Of a stretch of 64,000 nt of DNA, positions 29,294-37,269 are shown in pieces (within the stretch, counting starts at the first letter, position 1; each line of letters starts with the position of its first letter). Both the position numbers and the translations under genes were made by a program. The stretch comes from Chloroflexota bacterium (GTDB lineage: Bacteria > Chloroflexota > Dehalococcoidia > Tepidiformales > Tepidiformaceae). Location: assembly GCA_016191435.1 (NCBI GenBank), contig JACPOQ010000035.1, positions 372,001-436,000 of the forward strand, read 5' to 3'. The notes below the pieces were generated by a model. The model was not told the DNA's origin. It saw only the letters and a list, made by a program, of their open reading frames with translations, and did no database searches.

Positions 29294-30447
29294 ACGGCGC
29301 GCCTCCGCTTGCTCTCCTGCTTGCCGTTTGCCGCGCCGTACAGGCCCTGGCGCGCGGCCTCGGCCTCCAGCAGCCGGCTGAATTGCTGGCGGTCCGCCCC
29401 GGAGATGACCGCCTGTTCGTGCGCCTCCTGGAGCGCCCGCGGGTAGCCGTTGCAGCGCGCGCACTGGTCGATGAGAGTTGCGTGGAGGCGGCCGATGCGC
29501 GCAGCAGAACTCGCCCAGCCCGGCACTTCGACCCGTGCGATATCTCCGCCGGCGCGCAGGTAGAAGAACCAGACCTCGTGCGCTGCCAGTTCGTTCAGGG
29601 TTTCGACGCGGCCCGCACGCTGGCTGCCGGCGCGGAACAGCGCGCTGCGCTGGCCATCGCCAAGGAGCCCCGCGAAGAGCTGGCCATCAGAGGCAGGCCA
29701 GGCGATGCCCTTCGCCGGCGACAATGCCCGCAGGCTCGTGACGACATCGCTCGCGCGCGAGCCCGAGACGTACGCGCAGACGCTCAGGCCGTCGCCCGAC
29801 AACGACAGCAGGTCCAGGATGTCGCGCGTACGGGCGAGCACCGCCTTACGCACCGATTCGTCGACCTGACGGCTATCGAGGTCCCATGGCAGCAGCGTGC
29901 CATCGAGCATGAGCACGACGTTCCCGTCGGCGAGCCGCTCGCGGGCGAGGTGGCCGCCGGCCTCGAGCTCGGCGATGTCGCGCAGCAGGTTCACGCCCCA
30001 GCCGCGGCCAAGCGTGTCGCCGCCGCGGTCGTCATCGTCCCCTGGTGGTTCGTGCTCCGGACCTAGCTCGGCGTGGGAATCGAGGAGCGCGTTGCACGAC
30101 ATGCGGTACGGAAGCGCGACCCGCCCGATGTTGATCACATAGCATTGCACCGGTGCGAAGCGGTCGGGCTCGATGCTCGAGCCGTCGGCGGAGACCACGG
30201 TGAGCGGCGTGAAGGGCGGCGCCGTGAAGACGCACTGGCACGCCTCGTCGGTGGCGAGGGCGTAAGGCCGCGGCACGTGCTGCATCGCATCCTCGACGCG
30301 CTGGTTGCCGAGCGCCGGGTCGCCGGCCCAATCATTCAGAGCTTCGCCCGCGGCCTGGAGGCCGGCATCCATGGCGCCGAGGCCGGCAGCGTAGCGCGAG
30401 ATCAGGTCCGGCAGTTTGCCCGTCAGCTGTTCGATGCGGAGCGTCAT
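29290..30447 (-). CDS. nurA: NurA-family 5'-3' nuclease
   Basis: A 385-residue NurA. The RNase H-like active-site blocks are VVSADGSSIEPDRFAP (first Asp), NVVLMLDGTLLPWDLD (second Asp) and VCAYVSGSRASDVVTSLR; EVWFFYLRAGGDIARVEVPGW and GYPRALQEAHEQAVISG near the C-terminus are also family features. NurA is a manganese-dependent nuclease that partners HerA at DNA ends. ATG 30447 overlaps the stop of selB by four bases. The window shows no Mre11 or Rad50 gene nearby, unlike the archaeal cluster. Confidence 0.85.
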   Translation of the reverse strand: MTLRIEQLTGKLPDLISRYAAGLGAMDAGLQAAGEALNDWAGDPALGNQRVEDAMQHVPRPYALATDEACQCVFTAPPFTPLTVVSADGSSIEPDRFAPVQCYVINIGRVALPYRMSCNALLDSHAELGPEHEPPGDDDDRGGDTLGRGWGVNLLRDIAELEAGGHLARERLADGNVVLMLDGTLLPWDLDSRQVDESVRKAVLARTRDILDLLSLSGDGLSVCAYVSGSRASDVVTSLRALSPAKGIAWPASDGQLFAGLLGDGQRSALFRAGSQRAGRVETLNELAAHEVWFFYLRAGGDIARVEVPGWASSAARIGRLHATLIDQCARCNGYPRALQEAHEQAVISGADRQQFSRLLEAEAARQGLYGAANGKQESKRRRAV

Positions 30448-32303
30448 CGTGTGGCCTCGGAGCCCGCACGGAGCACCCGCGCATCGCCGACGCGGCGCGT
30501 GACTTTGAGTGCGTCGAGGTGTTCGAGCAGCGCCTGGGCGTACTTGCGGCTCGTCCCGAACAGGTCGCGTACTTCGGCCAACGAGATGCTGCCGTTCGCT
30601 TCGATGTGCGCGACGACCGTCCGGCGCATGGCGGCAAACGTGGCCGCGTCGAATACAACGCCCGCGCCGGTGTCCTCGATCCGGCCCTGCTCCGCGAGGT
30701 ACGAGAGCAACGCCGGGGACGGGAGGTGCTCGGTTGGGGGGCTGGCGCCGCCCGCCGCGAGCGCCGCCAGGAACGTGTCCGCTTCGACCTGCTGCCGCTC
30801 CCCGAGTGCCACGGTGTAGCCCGGTGGCGCGATGCCGGCGGGCCTGGCATCGATGCGGCCACCGGCCACACCGTGTGCTACCACCGCATCGAAGACGGCC
30901 GCATCGATGCGGGCTGCGCTGCGGACGTGTTCGCGTGGGGCAGCCGTGCGCAACGGGTTCGCGGCGAGGTATTCGTCCGCGGCGGCGGCGACGCGTCCCG
31001 CCGCCGCATCGAGCCAGGCGCGGGCGAACAGGCGCGGGCCTTCGCGTACCGCGGCGCCCGCGGCCAGCAGTTCGGTGACGGCCGCTTCAGCGGCCGCCAC
31101 TTCGATGCTGAGCAGCTCCGCCGGGCTGTACGCATCCAGCGGCGCGCGCAACAACAGATCCAGGAGACGGTCCGTGGGTGCGCCCGCGAGCTGCAGCTCC
31201 AGTGCTTCAATTGTCGGGAGGTGGTTGCGCCGGTGCCGGCGCGGATTGATCGCGACGATCACCCCACCCGCCGCGGTTTCGTTCGACGTGCGCACCACGC
31301 AATGGTCGCCCCGCGAGACCGCGACCGGCGAATCGAGCACGAGCTGCGCCCACGCGCGCTCCCCGGGGAGGAGCGCGTCGCGGTCCAATAGCCGGAGACG
31401 GCCTTCGGATTCGGAGGTGGCGCTCAGGAATGTGATGCCGGCGTCGTGGGCGAGGGGATGGCCGAGGATGGACGTGGCCTGCAGCCGCACGTCGATGGCG
31501 TGCGCGGGCGTGATGGCGCCCGACAGCGAGAGCACCATGCCGCGGGTTACGTCCTCCGCATGGATGCCGCTGAGGTTGACGGCCGCGCGCGTGCCCGGTT
31601 CGAGCCGTGCCACCTTCGTCTTGTGGCGCTGCAACCCCCGGACACGCGCCCTCAGGCGCCCGGGCTGCAGCTCCACCTCCTGCCCGGCTTCGAGCGCACC
31701 ATCCACGAGCGTACCGGTGACGACCACACCGAAGCCCTGCATCGTAAATGCGCGGTCGATAGGCAGCCGTGGGCGGCCGAGGTCGCGTTTCGGCGGCGTC
31801 GACTCGAGGCGCGCGTCGATGGCCGCCAGCAGCTCCGGGAGCCCCTCGCCGGTGGTGCCCGAGACGCGCACTGCCGGCGCGCCGGCGAACCTTGTCCCTG
31901 CCAGGGTCTCAGCAAGGTCGGCTTCGACCAGGTCCGCGTAGTCGCGCTCGACGAGGTCGGACTTCGTCAGCACGACAATGCCGGCGGGCACATCGAGCAA
32001 GTCGAGGATGGCGAGGTGTTCGCGCGTCTGCGGCATCACCCCTTCGTCCGCGGCGACGACGAGCAACGCGAGGTCGACCCCTCCGGCCCCGGCGAGCATA
32101 TTCTTGATGAACCGCTCGTGCCCGGGCACATCGACGATGCTGACATCCCGGCCCGACGGCAATGTGAGCCAGGCGAAACCGAGGTCAATGGTGAGGCCGC
32201 GTTCTTTCTCCTCACGCAGGCGGTCGGGGTCGATGCCGGTAAGGGCGCGGACGAGCGTGCTCTTTCCGTGGTCGACGTGCCCCGCAGTTCCGATGACGTA
32301 CAT
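30444..32303 (-). CDS. selB: Selenocysteine-specific elongation factor SelB
   Basis: A 619-residue SelB. The GTPase has [19 protein letters not shown], the switch region [31 protein letters not shown] and VLTKSD; the EF-Tu-like domains 2 and 3 follow ([17 protein letters not shown]), then winged-helix repeats that read SECIS RNA ([20 protein letters not shown]). It delivers Sec-tRNA to in-frame UGA. The organism should therefore make selenoproteins, but no selA, selC, selD or selenoprotein gene is in this window. First gene of the selB-nurA-HAS-herA unit; divergent from nadD. Confidence 0.95.
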   Translation of the reverse strand: MYVIGTAGHVDHGKSTLVRALTGIDPDRLREEKERGLTIDLGFAWLTLPSGRDVSIVDVPGHERFIKNMLAGAGGVDLALLVVAADEGVMPQTREHLAILDLLDVPAGIVVLTKSDLVERDYADLVEADLAETLAGTRFAGAPAVRVSGTTGEGLPELLAAIDARLESTPPKRDLGRPRLPIDRAFTMQGFGVVVTGTLVDGALEAGQEVELQPGRLRARVRGLQRHKTKVARLEPGTRAAVNLSGIHAEDVTRGMVLSLSGAITPAHAIDVRLQATSILGHPLAHDAGITFLSATSESEGRLRLLDRDALLPGERAWAQLVLDSPVAVSRGDHCVVRTSNETAAGGVIVAINPRRHRRNHLPTIEALELQLAGAPTDRLLDLLLRAPLDAYSPAELLSIEVAAAEAAVTELLAAGAAVREGPRLFARAWLDAAAGRVAAAADEYLAANPLRTAAPREHVRSAARIDAAVFDAVVAHGVAGGRIDARPAGIAPPGYTVALGERQQVEADTFLAALAAGGASPPTEHLPSPALLSYLAEQGRIEDTGAGVVFDAATFAAMRRTVVAHIEANGSISLAEVRDLFGTSRKYAQALLEHLDALKVTRRVGDARVLRAGSEATR

Positions 32304-32474
32304 TTGTTCGATATTCTAGGCGCGCCGGGCGGCTGTGGGAACCGGGTCACGGCCAGGTGGGCTGGCATCGCAAAGCGTGCCGTCAGCCCCCGATGTTCCC
32401 GGCACGATGGCCGCGGAAGCGGGCGATGGCCAGCGGGCGCTGCGCGGAAATCGTGCGGGGATACCGCGGGCGGT

Positions 32475-32480
32475 TAGACT
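32475..32480 (+). promoter_or_regulatory. -10 box placed for a leaderless nadD transcript
   Basis: TAGACT at 32475-32480 ends seven bases before the ATG at 32488, so transcription would begin at or next to the start codon. No ribosome site precedes the ATG. Confidence 0.5.
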
Positions 32481-32487
32481 TCCCTGG

Positions 32488-33129
32488 ATGACACAGCGCA
32501 ACGCGAGCCCGCTGGCGATCCTTGGAGGCACGTTCGACCCTCCGCATATCGGGCACCTCGTGCTGGGGGAGTGCGCCCGCCTCCAGTTCGGCGCCAGCCG
32601 CGTGGTGTACATTCCGGCGGGCGACCCGTGGCGAAAGACGGCCGCCGATGCCGCCCGGCGGCGCGCTGTGACCGCCGCGGTCCGCCGGCTGGCGATGGTG
32701 CGGCTCGCGGTGGCCGGCAACCCTGGGTTCGTCGTGGACGACCGCGAGGTGCGCCGTCTCGGCCCCACCTACACCGTTGAGACGCTCGAAGCGTTGCATG
32801 CCGAGGGCCACCGGGAACTGCTGCTCATCGTGGGCACCGATGCGCTGGCTGACTTCCCGAACTGGCACCGTTCGGCGGACATCACCAGGCTGGCGCGCAT
32901 CGTGGTTGCGGAGAAGCCCGGCGCGGAGGGCACGGCGGCGAAACTGGCGCAAGCGGCCGGGTTCGATTACGCGCCCGGCCTTGTGGCGATGCCGCCGCTG
33001 CCGATCAGCTCTACAGACATCCGCAACCGCGCCACCACGGGGAAGCCGTTCCGGTACCTCGTGCCCGAGCCGGTCTTCGCGTACATTCGCGGATATGGGC
33101 TCTACGGTGTCGAGGCATCGCCCGCGTAG
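32488..33129 (+). CDS. nadD: Nicotinate-nucleotide adenylyltransferase
   Basis: A 213-residue NadD. The nucleotidyltransferase signature LGGTFDPPHIGHLVLGE is at the N-terminus, the substrate region is FVVDDREVRRLGPTYTVETL, then LLIVGTDALADFPNWHR, and the ISSTDIRNR motif closes the active site. It joins nicotinate mononucleotide with ATP to make NaAD in NAD synthesis. ATG 32488 fits the family N-terminus and lacks a Shine-Dalgarno, matching the leaderless promoter. An in-frame extension upstream is not family-like. Confidence 0.95.
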   Translation: MTQRNASPLAILGGTFDPPHIGHLVLGECARLQFGASRVVYIPAGDPWRKTAADAARRRAVTAAVRRLAMVRLAVAGNPGFVVDDREVRRLGPTYTVETLEALHAEGHRELLLIVGTDALADFPNWHRSADITRLARIVVAEKPGAEGTAAKLAQAAGFDYAPGLVAMPPLPISSTDIRNRATTGKPFRYLVPEPVFAYIRGYGLYGVEASPA

Positions 33130-33140
33130 CCACTGCGCCC

Positions 33141-33146
33141 TACAAT
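33141..33146 (+). promoter_or_regulatory. -10 box (TACAAT) for a leaderless transcript
   Basis: TACAAT at 33141-33146 ends seven bases before ATG 33154. It matches the consensus in five of six positions and, with no ribosome site present, implies a leaderless mRNA. Confidence 0.6.
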
Positions 33147-33153
33147 TCGCTCC

Positions 33154-34026
33154 ATGCCCGGCACCGATGATGAAACGAAGCTCGGGGCACTGCGCGCGCG
33201 CCTCGGCGACCAACTGCTCGTCGACGAACTCGCCGACCAGCTGAACCGCACGCGCCAGCTGCTCACGGGCAACCCGGAGGAGACGACCGAGGCCGTGCTT
33301 GCGAGCATGGGCGGCCAGGCGGAAGTCGAAGCCCGTATCACCGCGAGCCTTGCCGCGACCGCGCCGCTGGCCGAACCCGACCGTTTTCCGGAAGCGCACC
33401 GCCTCGCCATGCGCGCGCTCGAAGTGCTCGACCGCGAGGGCGCACGCGACCCCGGGGCGCCGGGCCTCGGGCCGCTGTCGCCGGTCGCGGAAATTGCCGT
33501 CGAGGCCGTGGCCGAGTTCCTCACCAAAGGGTACGCAAAGACCATCGCCGGCCGCCTCCGGACGCTCTACGCGCGCCGGGAGTCGCAGGCGGAGCCCGCC
33601 AGCTCCGCCCGGCGTTCGCTCGCCCGTGCGCGACTGGAGATGGACCGCCTTGCGCCTGGCTTCGGCGGGAGCAGCCCGTTGACGCCGGTGCTGGCTGCGG
33701 GCGCCTCTGTGTCGGTGCTGGCGTCCGGGTTCCAATACCTCGGCGCCATCGACTTCGCTAACCGCCGCGTCCTGCTTGCCGGCGCGATCGTGTTATTCGT
33801 CGTGTTCTTCCTGCTGTCGTCGGTGTTGTTGCGGGGCGCGGCCGTGGCACACCGACGATCGCGCATGATCATGGACCGGCCGCTTGCGGCCCTCTGGGAA
33901 ACGATCGGCTTCGCCGGCGATCCCCCGAAAGATGACAGCCAGGACTTCGCCTTCATCGCGATCGTGCTCAGCGCGCTCCTGTGGTTGGGCGCGCCGGCCA
34001 TCGGCGTCCTGTTCCTGGTGCTCTAA
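33154..34026 (+). CDS. Hypothetical membrane protein
   Basis: A 290-residue protein. The N-terminal 170 residues are soluble and helical (LGDQLLVDELADQLNRTRQL, VAEIAVEAVAEFLTKGYAKT), followed by three hydrophobic segments near 172-190, 205-225 (VLLAGAIVLFVVFFLLSSVL) and 268-288 (AFIAIVLSALLWLGAPAIGV). Family not recognised. The gene follows nadD by 24 bases but has its own leaderless promoter. Its end overlaps the converging glutaredoxin-like gene by four bases. Confidence 0.6.
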   Translation: MPGTDDETKLGALRARLGDQLLVDELADQLNRTRQLLTGNPEETTEAVLASMGGQAEVEARITASLAATAPLAEPDRFPEAHRLAMRALEVLDREGARDPGAPGLGPLSPVAEIAVEAVAEFLTKGYAKTIAGRLRTLYARRESQAEPASSARRSLARARLEMDRLAPGFGGSSPLTPVLAAGASVSVLASGFQYLGAIDFANRRVLLAGAIVLFVVFFLLSSVLLRGAAVAHRRSRMIMDRPLAALWETIGFAGDPPKDDSQDFAFIAIVLSALLWLGAPAIGVLFLVL

Positions 34027-34313
34027 CGCTGGCGCGCTCGCGGGGTTGCGTCGCGCCGGCGGCGGACGCGCTCGCGGAGGGCTGCTTCGAGTGCGCGCTG
34101 CGAGATGGGCGCCGCCGCGATAACGTCTCCGGCGATGGCGACCACGGGGATTTCGAACATGAACCGCCGGTGGAGCTCGTCGTCCTGTTCGATGTCGATG
34201 AGCTCGAGCGCGAAGTGCAGCTCGCGCGCGAGCTTCCGCAACTGCTCTTCCGCGGCATCACAGAGGTGGCAGCCGGGCCGCCCATAAAGCGTGACCACCA
34301 GCGCGGACGTCAC
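34023..34313 (-). CDS. Glutaredoxin-like thioredoxin-fold protein (DUF836 type)
   Basis: A 96-residue protein with VTLYGRPGCHLCDAAEEQL carrying the redox pair CHLC, then ALELIDIEQDDELHRRFMFEIPVVAIAGD with the cis-proline (IPVV). This is the layout of small DUF836/glutaredoxin-like proteins that exchange thiols and disulfides in the cytoplasm. The C-terminus is a short Arg-rich tail. ATG 34313 overlaps the lgt stop by four bases, so it is coupled to lgt. Confidence 0.82.
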   Translation of the reverse strand: MTSALVVTLYGRPGCHLCDAAEEQLRKLARELHFALELIDIEQDDELHRRFMFEIPVVAIAGDVIAAAPISQRALEAALRERVRRRRDATPRARQR

Positions 34314-35212
34314 GCCGGGGCTGGACGAACCTTCGACGGTGGCTCGCCATCGCCATCCTCATCGACGCCCCAGACGCGCTCGGCGTACTCGCGGGTGATC
34401 GGCCCCGGGTGCCGGGCGAGCACGCTTGCGATGATGAACGCGCCGCCGATGATGAGGACGCTCACCATCTGGGGCACCGGTATCCCCCACAGTTCTTGCT
34501 CATCGAGCCGCGTGAAGGACAGTCCGAAGCGCATCGCGCCGTAAAGCACCAGATAGGCGCTAAAGACCAGGCCCGGCGACTTGAAGTAGCGCCGTGCTAC
34601 AAGCAGCAGGAGCGCCAGGATGATGAAGTCGCCGACGAGCTCGTACCCGCCGGCCGTCGGATGCACCGATTTGCCCAGCTCGCCGAGCGTGTTCGGGTTC
34701 GTGTACCGGAAGGCCCACGGGAGATTGCTTGCCTTGGCGAGGTGCTCACCGTTCATCAGGTCGCCGATGCGGCCGATGCCCTGGCCGAGAATCATCCCCG
34801 GCGCGGCGGCGTCGAACGTGATCGCGATGGGCCACTTGCGCCAGAGCGCGTACACGAGCCCGCCGAGCACGCCGCCGATGAGGCCGCCGTACAGCGTGAT
34901 GCCGCCCTCTGTGATCTTGGTCACGATTTCGATGGGGTTGCCGCTGAACTTGTCCCAGTGTTCGAACGCGTAGAAGAGACGCGCGCCGACAATCGCGGAT
35001 GGGACGCCGGCAAGGGCGATCTCCTGGCCCACTTCGCTCGGGATGCCATCTTTTTGCGCCAGCCATACCGAAAGCGACACGCCGGCGATGATGCCGATCG
35101 CGGTGAAAAGCCCGTGCCAGGTCAGCGTGAACGGGCCAAAATCCGCGAACGTGGGATCGATGTTGATGTTGATCGCGAGGAGCGGGAGGAATCCGAACAT
35201 GTGCACCGCCAT
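34310..35212 (-). CDS. lgt: Prolipoprotein diacylglyceryl transferase
   Basis: A 300-residue polytopic membrane enzyme with the Lgt signature GQGIGRIGDLMNGEHLAK (family GRxGNFxNxE; here Asp replaces Asn after GRIG) and the conserved arginines of GARLFYAFEHW, GLSFTRLDEQ and RYFKSPGLVFSAYLVLYGAMR. It moves diacylglycerol from phosphatidylglycerol to the lipobox Cys of prelipoproteins. I used the longer start ATG 35212; ATG 35200 (MFGFLPLL) with GGCGG upstream is equally credible. The C-terminal 30 residues are acidic and not conserved. Confidence 0.92.
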   Translation of the reverse strand: MAVHMFGFLPLLAININIDPTFADFGPFTLTWHGLFTAIGIIAGVSLSVWLAQKDGIPSEVGQEIALAGVPSAIVGARLFYAFEHWDKFSGNPIEIVTKITEGGITLYGGLIGGVLGGLVYALWRKWPIAITFDAAAPGMILGQGIGRIGDLMNGEHLAKASNLPWAFRYTNPNTLGELGKSVHPTAGGYELVGDFIILALLLLVARRYFKSPGLVFSAYLVLYGAMRFGLSFTRLDEQELWGIPVPQMVSVLIIGGAFIIASVLARHPGPITREYAERVWGVDEDGDGEPPSKVRPAPA

Positions 35213-35558
35213 AGCCTACAGGCAGCACGGCTCAGGCGCGAGGTTTGCCCCCGGCCCCTTTCCCGGCCAACGGCGCCATCCAGCGCGGGCTTACCTTTGC
35301 GAATGAGCGTGACGCCATCGCGTAAGGGGAGCAGCACGCGTTACGGCTGGCTTCGCGCGTTTCCGCGGCGAGCGCGGGGAGGCGCCGGCTCCGGGCTCGT
35401 GTACGCCTCCTCGTACTCCTCGATCCCGGGTAGTGCGAGCGAAGGCAGGTGGGCTGCTTGTGACATCGAGTGCTCCGGGCCCACGGCCGGCGCCGCTCGT
35501 GTCGAACGGCAGGAGGCGTTGCGGTAGAGTGCCGGGACATCATACCGGCGAGGCCATC
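35213..35558. other. Gap between lgt and crotonase, with one possible tiny ORF
   Basis: About 345 bases. On the minus strand 35466-35341 encodes 41 residues (MSQAAHLPSLALPGIEEYEE then a Pro/Arg-rich end) with high-GC codon use but no ribosome site or family. A second minus-strand frame (LLPLRDGVTLIRKGKPALDG) runs into lgt. Neither is convincing. Confidence 0.25.
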
Positions 35559-36371
35559 ATGCCCGACTTCGAACAGCTTCTCTACTCCCAGGAAGGGCGC
35601 GTCGTCACGATCACGTTGAACCGGCCCGAACGCCTGAACGCCTGGACCGGCACGCTCGAGAACGAGTTCATCACCGCCATCCGGCAAGCGTCGGACGATG
35701 ACTCCGTCGGCTGCATCGTCGTCACTGGTGCGGGACGCGGCTTCTGCGCCGGCGCGGACATCGGCGGCTGGGCCGCGGTCCAGAGTGGCGCCGTGAAACG
35801 GCCCGAGCGCCCGCCTGCGCTCTGGACCCAGACGGCGCGCGAGGCGAGCCCCAACGTCCCCCTCACGCTTGCGGAGGCCAAGCCCGTGATCGCGGCCATC
35901 AACGGCCCGGCCGTCGGCATCGGACTGACCATGGCGCTCGCCTGCGACCTGCGCATCGCCTCCGACCGCGCACGCTTCTCTGCGCGCTTCGTGCGCGTCG
36001 GCCTGCTGCCTGAATGCGGGAGCAGCCACAACCTGCCGGAAGTCGCCGGGATCCAGGTCGCGATGGAGTTGGCGCTCACCGGCCGCATCATCGATGCGAG
36101 TGACCCACTCGCGGCGAAACTCGTCAGCCGCATCGTCCCGCACGAAGACCTGATGCCGACCGTCTATGCGCTCGCGAACGAGATCGCCTCCGGCCCCAAC
36201 GACCCTGTCTGGCTGACCAAGCGGGTCCTGCGCCGCAATTCCGCGGAGCAGAACATGCACGCCGTGGTCGCGACCGAGACCCAGCTCTTCGCGCAGGTCA
36301 AGGACAAGCCCGCACACGTCGAAGCCGTGCGCGCGTTCGGCGAGAAGCGCGAACCGCGGTTCCACGGGTAA
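35559..36371 (+). CDS. Enoyl-CoA hydratase/isomerase family protein
   Basis: A 270-residue crotonase: VVTITLNRPERLNAWTG, VVTGAGRGFCAGADIGGW (first oxyanion half) and INGPAVGIGLTMALACDLRI (second half). The classical Glu of GGGCE is Thr here and that of GQPE is Phe, but an acidic residue is present in VGLLPECGSSHNLPEV, the position used by isomerase-type and PaaG-type members. An acyl-CoA isomerase or hydratase of aromatic or branched-chain catabolism is plausible. ATG 35559 follows GGCGAGG by six bases. It stands alone between lgt and vapBC. Confidence 0.85.
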   Translation: MPDFEQLLYSQEGRVVTITLNRPERLNAWTGTLENEFITAIRQASDDDSVGCIVVTGAGRGFCAGADIGGWAAVQSGAVKRPERPPALWTQTAREASPNVPLTLAEAKPVIAAINGPAVGIGLTMALACDLRIASDRARFSARFVRVGLLPECGSSHNLPEVAGIQVAMELALTGRIIDASDPLAAKLVSRIVPHEDLMPTVYALANEIASGPNDPVWLTKRVLRRNSAEQNMHAVVATETQLFAQVKDKPAHVEAVRAFGEKREPRFHG

Positions 36372-36395
36372 CGAGACGGAGATTCCGCGCCGTGC

Positions 36396-36424
36396 GTGAC
36401 GGCATTCACATCATGTGACATGAT
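36396..36424 (+). promoter_or_regulatory. vapBC promoter with overlapping operator dyad
   Basis: GTGACG (36396-36401) and CATGAT (36419-36424) are 17 bases apart, with the start codon six bases later. The perfect dyad ATCATGTGACATGAT (36410-36424) covers the -10 box, the expected place for autorepression by the antitoxin-toxin complex. Confidence 0.65.
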
Positions 36425-36430
36425 CGGTGC

Positions 36431-36718
36431 ATGTCTGACACTTTCGCGCGCGTCAAGATTAACTCGCAGGGTCGCGTGATCATCCCGGCAGCGTTGCGGA
36501 ACGCCGCTGGCCTGAAGCCGGGCGAGACGGCCATCATGCACCTTGTCGATGACCATCTTGTTCTGGAGAGCCAGGCGCACCTGTGGGCGCGCCTTAAAGA
36601 GATGTATTCGGCTCCTGGACCAGGCGGCCTCTCGGCGCTCGAGGAACTGCGCCAGGAACGAAGGCAAGAGTTTTTGCGCGAGGCCGAATTGACGGACGGC
36701 GCGTCCGATGGCGGATGA
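36431..36718 (+). CDS. vapB: AbrB/MazE-type antitoxin (VapB)
   Basis: A 95-residue protein. The swapped-hairpin AbrB DNA-binding domain is FARVKINSQGRVIIPAALRN followed by GLKPGETAIMHLVDDHLVLE; the C-terminal helix (LSALEELRQERRQEFLREAE) would block the toxin. It should bind the dyad upstream and repress the pair. No ribosome site precedes ATG 36431, in keeping with a leaderless transcript. It overlaps vapC by 11 bases. Confidence 0.9.
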   Translation: MSDTFARVKINSQGRVIIPAALRNAAGLKPGETAIMHLVDDHLVLESQAHLWARLKEMYSAPGPGGLSALEELRQERRQEFLREAELTDGASDGG

Positions 36719-37103
36719 TCCGCCACGATTTGTCTCGGATGCTTCGGCCATCCTTGCGATTCTCCTGGACGAGCCCGGCGGCCCGGCGGCCGTAGATCGG
36801 GCGACCGGTTCGATCATGTCGACCGTGAACCTGAGCGAAGTTCTGCAGAAGGCGACTCAGCGTGGGCGAGACATGCAGGAAGCGCGCCTGGTCATAGCTT
36901 TGTTGGATTTGCAGGTCCTCGCTTTCTCCGAGGCGCAGGCCGAGGAGGCCGCCCGCCTCTGGCCGAGCACGTCCCGGCTGGGACTCTCATTCGGCGATCG
37001 CGCGTGCCTGGCACTCGCGCTGGAACGAAATGCCACCGTTCTCACGGCCGAACGGACGTGGGCGCGGCTTGATGTTGGCATCAGGATGAGCGTGATCCGT
37101 TAA
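36708..37103 (+). CDS. vapC: PIN-domain ribonuclease toxin (VapC)
   Basis: A 131-residue PIN protein. Acidic active-site residues are seen in VSDASAILAILLDEPG (Asp), MSTVNLSEVLQKA (Glu) and GLSFGDRACLALALER (Asp), with the final block VLTAERTWARLDVGI (usually TADxxW; Glu replaces Asp). VapC toxins cut specific tRNA or rRNA sites when the antitoxin is degraded. Start ATG 36708 lies within the end of vapB, so the pair is coupled. The motifs look intact, so the toxin is probably active. Confidence 0.92.
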   Translation: MADDPPRFVSDASAILAILLDEPGGPAAVDRATGSIMSTVNLSEVLQKATQRGRDMQEARLVIALLDLQVLAFSEAQAEEAARLWPSTSRLGLSFGDRACLALALERNATVLTAERTWARLDVGIRMSVIR

Positions 37104-37153
37104 GTCGCCCCGGTATCGGCTGGCGCCCGGGTGTAGGGTTGGCACGCGCGCCC

Positions 37154-37169
37154 CGCGCCCTCGGGCGCG
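37154..37169. repeat. Small GC hairpin downstream of vapC
   Basis: CGCGCCC, TC and GGGCGCG make a perfect 7-bp stem in the 166-base gap between vapC and pbpC. There is no T run. It might slow transcription out of vapBC. Confidence 0.3.
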
Positions 37170-37269
37170 CACCCCCCGGCTGCGTCGATGCGCCGGGGAG
37201 CCATCCTGGATCGAATCTCCCCTTGGCGGGGAACATTCGCCGCCATCCCGGCGTTGAGAGGGCATGGGT

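Noticed and set aside
32335..32487. Upstream extension of nadD from 32335
   Set aside because: The extra 51 residues are not family-like, and a -10 box lies just before ATG 32488.
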